64,000 bases of DNA from an uncultured Oxalobacter sp. GTDB lineage: Bacteria > Pseudomonadota > Gammaproteobacteria > Burkholderiales > Burkholderiaceae_D. The position numbers were made by a program, and so were the translations under genes. Numbering within the stretch: the stretch's first letter is position 1; every line of letters begins with the position of its first letter. The stretch lies in NCBI GenBank assembly GCA_934277985.1, contig CAKQWF010000002.1, positions 124,001 through 188,000 on the forward strand, in the 5' to 3' direction. Positions 1 through 13,518 of the stretch are shown here, in pieces. The notes under the pieces were generated by a model that was not told the DNA's origin, ran no database searches, and saw only the letters and a list, made by a program, of their open reading frames with translations.

Positions 1-1
1 A

Positions 2-1116
2 GAGCGCAAGGTACAGCAAAGCGGCTTCGAACATGAGTCGCTTCTCAACAGGATGGCGGAACTCAAGCGTCAGATCGAGGCGGCAGAAAGCCAGGTACAA
101 AGGATTGCCGGAGAACTGGGACAAGGACAGCTTGAATTGCAGGAACTGGACGATAGCGGCGCACACGATGATCTTCAGGAACTGTTGGATACGCGTCTTG
201 CGCAGGAAGCCTCGCTGGCCGAAGCCAGAGCGCAACTGGATGAACTTGCGCAAACATTGCGGAATTTGCTGGAACAGAGATTGCGGCTGGAAAGAAGTTT
301 GCAGCCGCAGCGGGATAAAATAGTTGCATTGCAGCTCAAGGAACAGGCTGCGCGGCTCAATATCGAGCAATATGACCAGAAACTGTCGGAAGCTGGTGCC
401 GATATAGTGGAACTGGCGCGCACGCTGCCGCCACAGGCGAAAATACAGGCCATGCAGGCTGAAATCGGTCGTTTGTCGGTTGAGATTGAAAAACTGGGCG
501 CAGTCAATCTGGGGGCGGCAATGGAACTGGAAGAAGGGGAGAAAAGACGGCGCTATCTTCAGGAACAGTACCAAGACTTGAATGATGCCATCGTAACGCT
601 TGAAGATGCCATCAGACGGATCGACAGGGAAACACGCATGTTGCTGAAAAATACGTTCGACCAGGTCAACCAGTCGTTCAAGTCACTTTTTGCCATGCTG
701 TTTGGCGGGGGAAACGCGCAGTTGCTGATGACCGGAAACGAGATTCTGGATGCAGGTGTCCAGATCATGGCACAGCCGCCCGGCAAAAAAAATACCACAA
801 TTCACCTGTTATCCGGTGGAGAAAAAGCCCTAACCGCGATAGCATTAGTCTTTTCGTTATTTCAGCTGAATCCGGCACCTTTTTGTCTGCTTGATGAAGT
901 GGATGCACCGCTGGATGATGCCAATACGGAACGTTTCGGCAATATGGTGAATACCATGTCGCAACAGACCCAGTTCCTGTTCATCTCACATAACAGAATC
1001 GCTATGGAGATGGCGGAAGAACTGGTCGGTGTGACGATGCAGGAACAGGGCGTTTCACGGATAGTGACAGTGGATATCCAGGATGCGGCGAAATTTTCAA
1101 ATGAGGTCTTAAGAGC

Positions 1117-1120
<4 letters not shown>
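2..1120 (+). CDS. smc: Chromosome segregation protein SMC, C-terminal part (5' end outside window)
   Basis: The reading frame is already open at the left edge, so only the last 373 or so residues are present. The first half is a long Glu/Gln/Leu-rich coiled coil, the returning arm of an SMC protein. It is followed by the C-terminal ATPase head with the ABC signature LSGGEK (near base 810) and the Walker B/D-loop segment FCLLDEVDAPLDD. SMC dimers with ScpA/ScpB compact and segregate the chromosome; scpB is also in this window at 52.6 kb. The stop codon overlaps the start of zipA (ATGA), so the two are translationally linked. Identification from the head motifs is secure. The hinge and Walker A are not visible. 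Confidence 0.95.
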
Positions 1121-5154
<4,034 letters not shown>

Positions 5155-5161
5155 ATATCCT

Positions 5162-5686
5162 ATGGCTGTACGAAAAATCCTGAAGATGGGACATTCCCGT
5201 TTGTTAAGGGAATCCGAACCGGTTAGAGTGTTCAACACACCGGAACTCCACGATCTGATCGCCGATATGTTCGATACCATGTATGCAGCGGATGGTGCGG
5301 GATTGGCTGCTCCTCAGATCGGTGTACTCAAACGGGTGGTGATTTTCGGTTACGATGAAAACAACCGGTATCCTGACGCACCGCCGGTTCCCAAGACAGT
5401 ACTCATCAATCCGGTCATGACGCCATTGACCGATGAATTCGACGAGGGATGGGAAGGATGTCTGTCAGTGCCGGGTATGCGCGGGGTTGTGCCGCGCTGG
5501 AAAAAAATCCGCTATGAGGGATTTGACCAGTTCGGCAACAAAATCAGTCGTGAGGCAGACGGTTTCCATGCACGGGTCGTCCAGCATGAATGCGATCATC
5601 TCGACGGTATTTTGTATCCGATGCGGATGCCCGATCTCGATCTGTTCGGTTTTTCGGAAGCCTTCGACGAAGACGAGGACGAATGA
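5162..5686 (+). CDS. def: Peptide deformylase
   Basis: Def removes the formyl group from nascent N-terminal methionine, and acts before methionine aminopeptidase (map, at 9.1 kb here). The three conserved motifs are present: [10 protein letters not shown] (motif 1), EGCLSVPG with the metal-binding Cys (motif 2), and QHECDHLDG with two metal-binding His and the catalytic Glu (motif 3). The start at 5162 ([10 protein letters not shown]) gives 174 residues, normal for the family; the frame extends upstream to 5108 into galU but without a family-like sequence. It lies 7 bases after galU. Its 3' end converges on rluF with only about 40 bases between them. Confidence 0.96.
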   Translation: MAVRKILKMGHSRLLRESEPVRVFNTPELHDLIADMFDTMYAADGAGLAAPQIGVLKRVVIFGYDENNRYPDAPPVPKTVLINPVMTPLTDEFDEGWEGCLSVPGMRGVVPRWKKIRYEGFDQFGNKISREADGFHARVVQHECDHLDGILYPMRMPDLDLFGFSEAFDEDEDE

Positions 5687-5725
5687 TCCCTTGCGGCCTG
5701 GAGCAGGAGAAACGGTTTTGACGGA

Positions 5726-6472
5726 TCAGAACGTTTCGTCCGGACCGAGGTAACGCCACTGGCCGGGCGGAAGATTGCCCAGTCTGACCTTGCCGATACG
5801 TATCCGCTTCAGACCGACGACTTTCAAACCTACCGCCTCGCACATCCTTCTGATTTGCCGTTTTTTGCCTTCGCGCAGGACGAAGCGCAACTGATCCTCG
5901 TTTTGCCAGTTCACCTTTGCCGGCATCAGCGGTTTGCCGTCGAGTTTCAAACCGTGCCGCAAGCGTTCAAGGTCGCTATCAGGCAAACGGCCGGGTTTCA
6001 GATAGCGTACGCGTACCAGATATTCCTTGTCGGTAGTGGATTGTTCACCGATCAGTTGTTTGGCAATACGTCCATCCTGCGTCAAAACGAGCAGGCCGAC
6101 AGAATCAATATCGAGCCGTCCTGCCGGTACGAGATGGCGCAACTGTGACGGCCTGAACTTTTCTTTCGACGGGTCGTTTTTCCAGTGAGTCGCTTCGGAA
6201 ATCAGGGAAACGGCCGGTTTGTAGCCGTCCTCAGCCTGTCCGCTGACATAGCCGACAGGTTTGTTGAGCAAAATCGTCACTTTCCCGGCCTGTTCGCGGG
6301 AAGCCTGTTTGTCGACAGTGATTTTCTGGTGGGGCAGTACCTTGCTGCCCAGTTGCGAGATAATTTGCCCGTCAACCCTGACCCATCCTTTTTCGATCCA
6401 TTCATCGGCTTCACGTCTGGAACAAAGGCCCAGTTCTGACATGCGTTTCGAAAGGCGGACAGGTTCATTCAT
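5726..6472 (-). CDS. rluF: 23S rRNA pseudouridine synthase, RluF/RsuA family
   Basis: The product is 248 residues. An N-terminal S4 RNA-binding domain (about 6-50; [20 protein letters not shown]) is followed by the RsuA-type catalytic domain, with the active-site Asp in [19 protein letters not shown]. Near the C-terminus is the family segment [15 protein letters not shown]. The family isomerises specific uridines in rRNA. The insert between S4 and catalytic motifs and the KPVGYVSGQ segment are most like RluF (23S U2604), but RsuA/RluB/RluE relatives are close, so the exact target is inferred. It is the last gene of the map-glnD-rluF string and lies 20 bases downstream of glnD. Confidence 0.85.
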   Translation of the reverse strand: MNEPVRLSKRMSELGLCSRREADEWIEKGWVRVDGQIISQLGSKVLPHQKITVDKQASREQAGKVTILLNKPVGYVSGQAEDGYKPAVSLISEATHWKNDPSKEKFRPSQLRHLVPAGRLDIDSVGLLVLTQDGRIAKQLIGEQSTTDKEYLVRVRYLKPGRLPDSDLERLRHGLKLDGKPLMPAKVNWQNEDQLRFVLREGKKRQIRRMCEAVGLKVVGLKRIRIGKVRLGNLPPGQWRYLGPDETF

Positions 6473-6492
6473 CGTATTTTGCCCATAACATA

Positions 6493-9063
6493 TCAGTCGA
6501 TTTTCAGAATATTGATCATATCCGTTTCAAACTGGATTTGCGCACGGGGATGCTGGAGCATTTCGCTGTCTATCAGGAAAACGTCCTCGATCCGTTCACC
6601 CAACGTCATGATTTTCGCCGTATGCAGATTGACCTTGTAGCGGCTGAATACCTGTGCGATCGAATAAAGCAGGCCCGTCCGGTCGTTGGCGGTGATAGAC
6701 AGCACAAAACATTTACCGCTGGCATCAGGTCGCAGATCGAGTGTCGGTGAGACTGGGAAAGAACGTGACTTGCGTGACAGACGTGGTTTGGAAGGTGGTG
6801 GCAGTTCGCTGGGTGACTTCAGCAATTCCATCAATTCATGTTCGACCAGCGAAATGATGTCCCGATAGTTTTTTTCGAACCCCTGACGTGTGACCAGAAA
6901 GGTATCGAGTGCATAATCATGAATTGTGGTGTGAATCTTGGCATCCAGAATGCTGAAATTTTTCCTGTCGAAATAGCTGCATATCCGTGCGAACAGGTCG
7001 GCGCGATCGAGCATATAGACTGTGACCTGCAATCCTTCACCTATCGGCGACAGACGGCACTTGACCACCGGTTCCGATGAATTGGCTCGCCAGTACAGCG
7101 TCCGTGTCTGCCATGCGATATCCGATGCATCATGCCGGAGAAAATAGACAATATCGAGCTGTTTCCAGAAGGCGACGTGTGCATCTTCGGGCAAGCCGTA
7201 CAGGCGCAAGGTCGCCAGCGCTTCTTTCTGGCGTTTTTTCAGTTCGTGATCGACAGAGATTTCTTCGCCACCCAGTACCCGCAATGTCAGATGGAACAGG
7301 TCTTCAAGCAGTTTGCTTTTCCATGCGTTCCAGATTTGCGGATTGGTTCCGCGAATATCGGCGACCGTCAGCAGATACAGTGCTGTCAGGTAACGTTCGC
7401 TACCGACACGTTCCGCAAAATCGCGGATGACATCCGGATCGGACAAGTCTTTTTTCTGTGCAACCTGTGACAAGGTTAGATGCTCGCGAACCAGAAAGAC
7501 GATCAGTTCGGTATCGGCCGGACTCAGGCGATGCTGTTTGCAGAACCGTCTGGCGTCCTGCATGCCGAGAAGTGAGTGATCACCACCGCGTCCTTTCGCG
7601 ATATCGTGAAACAGGGCGGCGACATACAATAGCCAGGGTTTGTCGAAACTGGTCATCAGCTGGCTGCACAGGGGATTTTCATGCGCATACTCAGCCAGCG
7701 AGAAACGGTGCAGGTTGGCGATCACTGTCAGAATATGCTGATCGACAGTATATTGATGGAACAGGTCATGCTGCATTTGTCCCACGATTTTGCCGAAATT
7801 GGGCAGATAGCGCCCCAGTATGCCCAGTTCGTTCATATGTTGCAGGGCTCGTGCCGCGAAACGTGGTGATTTCAGTATGCGCAGGAAAAAGGACTGGTTG
7901 GTCGAATCGTTGCGGAAAGTACGGTCGATATGGATTCTGGCATGCCACATCGCACGCAAGGTCCGCGCCGTCATGTTCTTGAGATCCGAGCGTTGGGAAA
8001 GCAAATAAAATACTTCGAGCAATGCAGACGGATGATCGAGAAACACCTTGTCGTTCGTGATATCGACATGGTTGTTGACTTCATTGAAGCGGTCGTTTAT
8101 CCGTACGGGCAGGCTGGGTTTCGGGAACAGCCTTGCGTGCAGGTTTTGCAAGAGGATGATGTTGAGCTGTGTAACGGTATGTGCGGCGCGATAGTAACGC
8201 TGCATCATGTATTCGCTGGCCGCACGGCGGTTCAGCAGCTCTCCGTTTTTGCTGAAACGGAAGGTTTCGGCTACCGGCATTTGCAGATCGAACAGCAACC
8301 TGTCTTCACATCGTTGTGCCTGAATGTGCAGGCGGATCCGGATATCCTTGAAAGCCCGTTCTTTCTTGCGGAGCTGTTGCGCTTCGGAAGGTGTGATCAA
8401 TCCGCGTTGTGCCAGTTCGTTCCATGAGTTGCCCAGTTTCGCTGCTTTGGCCGCCCACAGAATGACTTGCAAGTCGCGCAGCCCGCCAGGACTTTCCTTG
8501 CAGTTGGGTTCCAGACTGTATGGCGTATCGCCCAGCTTGACGTGACGTTGCCGTGTCTCCAGCATTTTGGCGATGAAAAACGCTTGTGCGTTCATTTGTT
8601 CGTCATAACGTGTTTTCATCCTGCGGAACAGTTGCCTGCTGCCCGTTACATAGCGCGCTTCCAAAAGGCTGGTCTGGATCGTGATGTCGTGTGCCGATTC
8701 TTCGAGACATTCTTCAATGGTCCGGACACTGTGGCCTATCATAAGACCCAGGGACCAGAAACACTGGATAAGCGACTCGATTTTCTGCTGCAATTCACTG
8801 TCGGGTGTCCGGTTCAGCAAAATCAGGACATCGATATCCGAATAGGGATACAGCTCGCCACGGCCATATCCTCCCACTGCAACCAGTACGTGTTCGGACG
8901 GCAGGCCGGTTTGTTGCCATGCCTCGATCAGAATACGGTCGACATGTTTGCACAGCGTCTTCAAAAGACGTTGCGGATGCGGTGCGTCTTTGTAGGCACC
9001 GATTGCGGCATTGCGCAGGGTGCCAAGACGTTCTTTCAGTGAATTGTCGGCAGGTTTCGTCAC
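6493..9063 (-). CDS. glnD: [Protein-PII] uridylyltransferase/uridylyl-removing enzyme GlnD
   Basis: GlnD senses glutamine and uridylylates or de-uridylylates PII, setting NtrB/NtrC activity and GlnA adenylylation. All parts are visible in the 856 residues: the nucleotidyltransferase motif [16 protein letters not shown] (about 64-79) with the DxD pair, a central helical region, an HD domain with [14 protein letters not shown] (near 485) for uridylyl removal, and two C-terminal ACT domains that bind glutamine (about 685-760 and 795-856). Its start overlaps the map stop by 4 bases. Its downstream partners glnA, ntrB and ntrC are also in this window (32.7-36.8 kb), although no PII gene is. Confidence 0.96.
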   Translation of the reverse strand: MTKPADNSLKERLGTLRNAAIGAYKDAPHPQRLLKTLCKHVDRILIEAWQQTGLPSEHVLVAVGGYGRGELYPYSDIDVLILLNRTPDSELQQKIESLIQCFWSLGLMIGHSVRTIEECLEESAHDITIQTSLLEARYVTGSRQLFRRMKTRYDEQMNAQAFFIAKMLETRQRHVKLGDTPYSLEPNCKESPGGLRDLQVILWAAKAAKLGNSWNELAQRGLITPSEAQQLRKKERAFKDIRIRLHIQAQRCEDRLLFDLQMPVAETFRFSKNGELLNRRAASEYMMQRYYRAAHTVTQLNIILLQNLHARLFPKPSLPVRINDRFNEVNNHVDITNDKVFLDHPSALLEVFYLLSQRSDLKNMTARTLRAMWHARIHIDRTFRNDSTNQSFFLRILKSPRFAARALQHMNELGILGRYLPNFGKIVGQMQHDLFHQYTVDQHILTVIANLHRFSLAEYAHENPLCSQLMTSFDKPWLLYVAALFHDIAKGRGGDHSLLGMQDARRFCKQHRLSPADTELIVFLVREHLTLSQVAQKKDLSDPDVIRDFAERVGSERYLTALYLLTVADIRGTNPQIWNAWKSKLLEDLFHLTLRVLGGEEISVDHELKKRQKEALATLRLYGLPEDAHVAFWKQLDIVYFLRHDASDIAWQTRTLYWRANSSEPVVKCRLSPIGEGLQVTVYMLDRADLFARICSYFDRKNFSILDAKIHTTIHDYALDTFLVTRQGFEKNYRDIISLVEHELMELLKSPSELPPPSKPRLSRKSRSFPVSPTLDLRPDASGKCFVLSITANDRTGLLYSIAQVFSRYKVNLHTAKIMTLGERIEDVFLIDSEMLQHPRAQIQFETDMINILKID

Positions 9064-9881
9064 TGTGGCAGGTTTTTCTTTTTGATGAAATGGGGCGGAT
9101 GCGGCATTTCCGGAGAAACCGTCAGCACTTCATAACCCGTATCGGTGACCAGTACGGTATGTTCCCATTGTGCGGAGAGGCTGCGATCTTTTGTCCGGAT
9201 CGTCCAGCCGTCAGGCATGGAACGAATCGCCTTCCCACCGGCATTGATCATCGGTTCGATGGTAAAAATCATGCCGGGTTTCATTTCTTCCATGGTGCCC
9301 GGACGACCGTAATGCAAAACTTGCGGTTCTTCATGAAATTCGATGCCGACGCCATGGCCACAGAATTCGCGTACCACACTGTAACCGGCATCTTCGGCAT
9401 ATTGCTGGATGACGTGTCCGATATCGCCGAAGTGCGCTCCGGGTCTCACAGCATCGATCCCCAGCCACATGCTTTCATATGTGATTTTCGAAAGCCGTTT
9501 TGCCATGATGGACGGTTCGCCGGCGAAATACATCCGGCTGGTATCGCCATAATAGCCGTCCTTGATGACCGTAATATCGATATTCAGGATGTCGCCCTTT
9601 TTCAGCAATTTGTTGAAATTCGGGATGCCATGGCAAACCACGTCGTTAAGCGAAATGCAGGTTGCCTTCGGATATGGTGTATATCCGGGCGGGCAATAGT
9701 TCAGCGGTGCCGGAACAGCGTCATGATCGGTGATGAATTCATGGCAGCGCTTGTCCAGTTCGCCCGTACTGACGCCGGGTTTGACAAACGGTGCGATATA
9801 GTCGAGTACTTCGGCTGCCAGTTGACTGGCCTTGCGAATGCCTTCGATCTGTTCGGCATTCTTGATATAAATCTTTGCCAT
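9060..9881 (-). CDS. map: Methionine aminopeptidase, type I
   Basis: Map removes the initiator methionine after deformylation. The 273-residue protein shows the pita-bread metalloprotease ligands in order: the His of VVCHGIPN, two Asp in NIDITV and GDTSRMY, the His of GHGVGIEFHEEP, the Glu of FTIEPMIN and the Glu of QWEHTVLVT. It lacks the N-terminal zinc-finger extension, so it is type Ia. It is first in a run with glnD (4-base overlap) and rluF. In many relatives map lies next to rpsB; here it is next to the tRNA-Ser gene, divergently oriented. Confidence 0.96.
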   Translation of the reverse strand: MAKIYIKNAEQIEGIRKASQLAAEVLDYIAPFVKPGVSTGELDKRCHEFITDHDAVPAPLNYCPPGYTPYPKATCISLNDVVCHGIPNFNKLLKKGDILNIDITVIKDGYYGDTSRMYFAGEPSIMAKRLSKITYESMWLGIDAVRPGAHFGDIGHVIQQYAEDAGYSVVREFCGHGVGIEFHEEPQVLHYGRPGTMEEMKPGMIFTIEPMINAGGKAIRSMPDGWTIRTKDRSLSAQWEHTVLVTDTGYEVLTVSPEMPHPPHFIKKKNLPQ

Positions 9882-9990
9882 TGTGGGTTGCGTGTCTGTC
9901 AGATAGGAATATGAAGCATTTATTATAAGCCAGGCATCATCGCAAGAAACACAACAGATGCAATAATAGTTATGAAATAAACAGTATTTC

Positions 9991-9999
9991 TGCTATAAT
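9991..9999 (+). promoter_or_regulatory. Extended -10 promoter for tRNA-Ser
   Basis: TGCTATAAT is a perfect -10 hexamer with the upstream TGN extension. It predicts transcription from about 10006, some 26 bases before the mature tRNA. The -35 region 17 bases upstream (TATGAA) is poor, as is usual with extended -10 promoters. The assignment is from sequence only. Confidence 0.55.
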
Positions 10000-10031
10000 A
10001 ATCAATTCAACCTGCCTGTAGTTCAGAATTT

Positions 10032-10122
10032 GGAAAGGTGGCAGAGTGGTCGAATGCGCCGGACTCGAAATCCGGTATACGGTAACCCCGTATCGAGGGT
10101 TCAAATCCCTCCCTTTCCGCCA
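10032..10122 (+). tRNA. tRNA-Ser (anticodon CGA), CCA encoded
   Basis: The cloverleaf can be drawn by eye. The acceptor stem GGAAAGG (10032-10038) pairs with CCTTTCC (10112-10118), followed by discriminator G and an encoded CCA. The D-arm starts GGCAGAGTGGTCGAA. The anticodon stem CCGGA/TCCGG encloses the loop CTCGAAA with anticodon CGA at 10066-10068. A long class II variable arm (TATACGGTAACCCCGTAT) precedes the T-arm with GGTTCAAATCC. The long variable arm and the anticodon both say serine, reading UCG codons. Confidence 0.97.
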
Positions 10123-10126
10123 AATC

Positions 10127-10150
10127 AAACGGCTAAAATGCCGTTTTTTT
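10127..10150 (+). terminator. Intrinsic terminator after tRNA-Ser
   Basis: The stem AAACGGC (10127-10133) and GCCGTTT (10140-10146), with loop TAAAAT, runs into a T tract. It sits 5 bases after the tRNA CCA, so it should end this single-gene transcript. Confidence 0.8.
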
Positions 10151-10874
10151 ATCTTCCCGTTTTGCCGTGCCCGTCTCCCTTGTTTGCCATGAATCTGGAA
10201 GGAAAGGTTTTTCACGTCCTGTCGCGTCGATACCTGCCAGTATCCCTGTTGCAAGGGTGTTCGGAAAGATCGGGGTTTTTGTACACGTAAAATAACCGGA
10301 AGTCATGTAATGACAGGCATGCACAAAACCCGGGCAATCTGTTGAATATGGCGTCAATAAACGCTTTCCGGCTTTTCTCCACAAGGTTATCCACAGGTTT
10401 GCGTGGATAACGGAAAAGTCAAGCGGTTGCGGTTCCAACTGTCGAAATTTGTATACAAACCTTTTCCTTGACAGCGAAAACAGGATGGATTATGGCGATG
10501 ATGATATCTGCGCAAAATGTAACCGTTTAAATCAAGTATATGAATTTTAACGAAAAAATCTGGTTGTTCCATGACTTTTCCACAGAAAATGTGAAAAAGT
10601 GCAATGTGGCATGTTTGACTGGGAATATCTGGCGATATGTTATGCTGCGGTCACAACATTGGAAATTTGTGTGGAAAGTCAAGGCAATAGCCGGAAGTTT
10701 TCCACTGACTGGAAAAGATGTGCTGGGTAAGTAATGATATGGAAAGCAAGGCGCCATATCGTTGGATCGGGCGTCTTGTATTTGTCAGGAGATGCCAGTG
10801 GAAAGTGTCGCAGGACAGAAAGATGTGCCTGAAAGGATATTCCGCCTTCAGGCCGGTTGTTCATGCATCGGACA
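10151..10874. other. Non-coding region with a cluster of DnaA-box-like 9-mers
   Basis: I see no convincing gene in these 724 bases; the short open frames have no family resemblance and no ribosome-binding site. The stretch contains 9-mers close to the DnaA box TTATCCACA: TTCTCCACA (10375-10383, 8/9), TTATCCACA (10387-10395, exact), its inverted near-copy TTATCCACG (10402-10410 on the minus strand, 8/9), TTTTCCACA (10576-10584, 8/9), and weaker copies at 10670-10678 (minus) and 10698-10706. An AT-rich segment lies between the two groups (about 10518-10570). See the findings for interpretation. Confidence 0.6.
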
Positions 10875-11231
10875 TCAGATGGTTGTGGCGTCGACAGTCT
10901 TGCGAATCGCTTCCAGTTCAGGCGGCAGTTCACCTGTGGAAGCTGCGGACTCTTCCGCAATCGTTTGCCAGTTTTTTTTGCCGCGCAGCATATCGAGCTG
11001 AATTTCCAGGTTGTTCAACAGGTTGGCAAGCTGGAACAGGATGTCTTTCTGGACAGGTTCCTTGAGCAGTTTGGCGAATTCTTCATCCCATACCGACAGG
11101 AAACCGGTCAGGTCATTGTGATCAAGCGTACCCTGCATGGCTTCCCAGTTGACTGCATATTCGGCCAGTGCCTGTGAGATGCGTTTTTTCACCTGTTCCA
11201 GTTTTGCGGAGAGATTGGCGGTGTCGTGCAT
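10875..11231 (-). CDS. Unrecognised small protein (118 aa), predicted helical
   Basis: I do not recognise this protein. It is 118 residues, soluble, rich in Leu, Glu, Gln and Lys, and probably all helical. No cysteine or catalytic motif stands out and there is no signal peptide. It is likely real, because a good ribosome-binding site (GGAAAGGA, 7 bases before the ATG) precedes it on the minus strand and codon use looks like that of its neighbours. It stands alone, just downstream of a decayed MOSC-domain gene and facing the DnaA-box-rich non-coding region. A phasin-like or other helical-bundle role would be a guess only. Confidence 0.65.
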   Translation of the reverse strand: MHDTANLSAKLEQVKKRISQALAEYAVNWEAMQGTLDHNDLTGFLSVWDEEFAKLLKEPVQKDILFQLANLLNNLEIQLDMLRGKKNWQTIAEESAASTGELPPELEAIRKTVDATTI

Positions 11232-11321
11232 GGATGATCCTTTCCGAATTAAAGTAGGTAGCGGTGTGTTTACCGGTACCGCGCGCAGTTTAAATCATTC
11301 GCATGGACATGGGCAAGATGG

Positions 11322-12020
11322 TTACTACCGGCTTGCGCGGCGCAGCTCGTCGGCTGTGGCATGCAAGGACATCGGTTCAATATCCGGTGTCTTCCGGATG
11401 TCCTGTTTCCAGCCGTTTGCTGAAAAGGTTGCGACAGACAGGAGAAAGTCCCGGAAGCTGTCCCGGGGCTTTTAGAATCTGCCGCTCCATGGATTTGCCG
11501 AAAAGGTAGTGCTGGCGCGTGCGACAGTCTATTCCGGTTGCTGTCGCTTCGTGAGAAAAACGAAATCGCCCGCTTGTGCGAAGCTTTCTTTCAGTACACG
11601 GTAAAACCAGCCGTTGTATGAAAGACGGTGCATTTAACTGGCCATATCATTTCGTCCGAAACGCTCGTTCATGGTGTGGCATGCCTCACGTCCGAAGGAG
11701 ACTTGTACCAAAACATGACGGATACGGAAAATATCTCCGATGCAGACGATATGTTCGGTCATGCCCTGTGATGCGATGTTTTCGCTGAATGTGACGGGAC
11801 TTTGTAAAAGCGATGTACGGTCGGGCAGGAATTTTATCCAGCAGGGATAAAGGTCGCTTGCATGCGTGAATCCGGGCGGTTTGCCTGTTCCGGCAAAGTG
11901 GTGCTCCCTGGCAGTCAGGTATCCGGAAGTAGGATCGATGTGGCTGCCCGTTTCCGCAGACTTCAACTGTTGACGAAAACCACTTCCAGATTTTCTGCTT
12001 CCATGCGCAGTCTGAGCCAT
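11322..12020 (-). pseudogene. Decayed MOSC-domain protein (YiiM-like)
   Basis: On the minus strand a single frame keeps recognisable MOSC-family similarity across in-frame stops at 11634-11636 (TAA), 11529-11531 (TAG) and 11472-11474 (TAA), before tandem stops at 11322-11327. Upstream of the first stop it reads GMTEHIVCIGDIFRI, LVQVSFGREACHTMN and ERFGRNDMA, matching the YiiM region with the conserved Cys. After the stop it continues with NGWFYRVLKESFAQAGDFV, the next family motif. The total of about 230 codons equals the usual YiiM length. The N-terminal third is poorly conserved and the true start is unclear; the frame overlaps the 3' end of the DUF389 gene. MOSC proteins handle molybdenum-cofactor sulfur or detoxify N-hydroxylated bases. 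Confidence 0.65.
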
Positions 12021-13351
12021 TGCCTGATTTTTGTCTGGATGTCTTTTTTCAGGGTTTTTTTGCAGACCACGATAACGGCGGGTATTTCCTGAACGCCCAA
12101 GCCGTTTTTCTGGCGAGAAACATAGGCGTCGGAAAAGAACAATTCGGCGACGTCAGGGTACTGGACATAAACTTCGCTGGCGATGCCGGCGTAGCGTTTT
12201 TCTTTTTCCGCCTTGGCACGAAGTGTGGCGGATTGTGCTTCTTCCTGAAGTGCCTTGAGGATTTGTTCTTTTTTCTCTGCTTCCTGCTGGTTGTTCGCCA
12301 GTATGTCTTTGGTCAGCGATGCCTTGATGGCGTTCAGGTCTTCCTGATGGAAACCGGCTTGCTGGAAAACGAGGCGTGTCCCGGAAAGACCGTATCGGGG
12401 CAGGCTTTTTTCGATTCCGGATAGCGTTGTTTCGTCGAGTTGTTGCCCGACCAGTACGATGTCGATGGTTTTGTCACGGTAGGATGCCTTGTAACTGATC
12501 GGGAAAGTTTTTTTGAAAACCAGTTCATGGTTGATGAAATTGGTGACGTTCCGGCTGAATATCTGGTTGTGGACGAAATGGACGGCAATGAATACGCTGG
12601 GTACGAAGCTGACGAAAACCACGGATATCAGAAACAGCCGGAGTCTGAAGCGGCGTTTGTCATCTATCTTGCGTCGCGAGATCGGCCGGATGAACCAGAC
12701 GATCAGAATGGAGGAAACGGCGATATAGATGCAGTTGAGCAGATACAGATACATCGCTCCCAGAAAATAGGCGATATTGCCATGTACGAATCCGTATGCC
12801 GCGGTACATAACGGCGGCATCAATGCGGTTGCGATGGCGACCCCCGGTATGACATTCGATTTTTCCTTGCGGGTAACGCCGATAATGCCAGCCATTCCAC
12901 CGAACAGCGCGATCAACAAGTCCCATAATGTCGGAGAAGTTCTGGCCAGCAATTCAGACTGCGCCGTATCCAGGGGTGAAATGTAAAAGTACAGGGCAGA
13001 TGTGATGAAGCTGATGACGGTGGCGATGACCAGATTCTTGAGTGCGCGGTGGATCAGCCGGAAATCGTAGATGCCGACGCCATAACCGATGCCCATGATT
13101 GGACCCATGAGTGGCGAAATCAGCATGGCACCGATGATGACAGGGGTGGAATTGATATTCAGCCCGATCGAAGCGACCAGTATGGCGCACATCAATGTCC
13201 AGAGATAGGTACCGTTGAGTTCAATACCGTCACGGATGTTCTTGTCGATTTCACTGTCGTCTGCCTGATCCATGCGCAGGCTGAAACGTTTGACCAGCGC
13301 ATTTCTGATTCGCTGTGTCCACTGACCGATGTCCGGGGTGACTGGGTTCAT
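11963..13351 (-). CDS. DUF389 family membrane protein
   Basis: This 462-residue protein has the DUF389 (TIGR00341) pattern: a cytoplasmic start, the conserved segment ILVASIGLNINSTPVIIGA with MLISPLMGPIMG, several more hydrophobic segments (roughly residues 30-220), and a long soluble C-terminal half with a Lys/Glu/Ala-rich helix (about 365-400). The biochemical function of the family is unknown; it is thought to be an integral inner-membrane protein. It precedes the decayed MOSC gene in the same direction and follows the BASS-like transporter gene after about 170 bases with no recognisable feature. Confidence 0.85.
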   Translation of the reverse strand: MNPVTPDIGQWTQRIRNALVKRFSLRMDQADDSEIDKNIRDGIELNGTYLWTLMCAILVASIGLNINSTPVIIGAMLISPLMGPIMGIGYGVGIYDFRLIHRALKNLVIATVISFITSALYFYISPLDTAQSELLARTSPTLWDLLIALFGGMAGIIGVTRKEKSNVIPGVAIATALMPPLCTAAYGFVHGNIAYFLGAMYLYLLNCIYIAVSSILIVWFIRPISRRKIDDKRRFRLRLFLISVVFVSFVPSVFIAVHFVHNQIFSRNVTNFINHELVFKKTFPISYKASYRDKTIDIVLVGQQLDETTLSGIEKSLPRYGLSGTRLVFQQAGFHQEDLNAIKASLTKDILANNQQEAEKKEQILKALQEEAQSATLRAKAEKEKRYAGIASEVYVQYPDVAELFFSDAYVSRQKNGLGVQEIPAVIVVCKKTLKKDIQTKIRQWLRLRMEAENLEVVFVNS

Positions 13352-13518
13352 GATATGTTTTCCGGTAAAACCGTTTGACGGTGTGCTTTCATGATGGACA
13401 AAAAAAGAATTTCATGCAAACGACATGACTGTCCGTTTTCGAAAGGAATTGACGGACAACAAAAACCATGTGGCAAAACAGGACGTTTGCGACAGGAAAG
13501 ATTTGCAGAATGCAAATA

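Noticed and set aside
8805..9914. A 369-codon plus-strand frame opposite map and glnD
   Set aside because: It crosses the map-glnD junction on the other strand; both real genes have full motifs.
10540..10734. A 64-codon frame in the DnaA-box region
   Set aside because: Short, no ribosome-binding site, and full of Cys, Lys and Trp without pattern; it overlaps the box cluster.
10151..10874. Calling this region the chromosomal origin outright
   Set aside because: The box cluster is suggestive, but there is no dnaA, dnaN, gidA or rpmH nearby and strand skew cannot be judged from this window alone.
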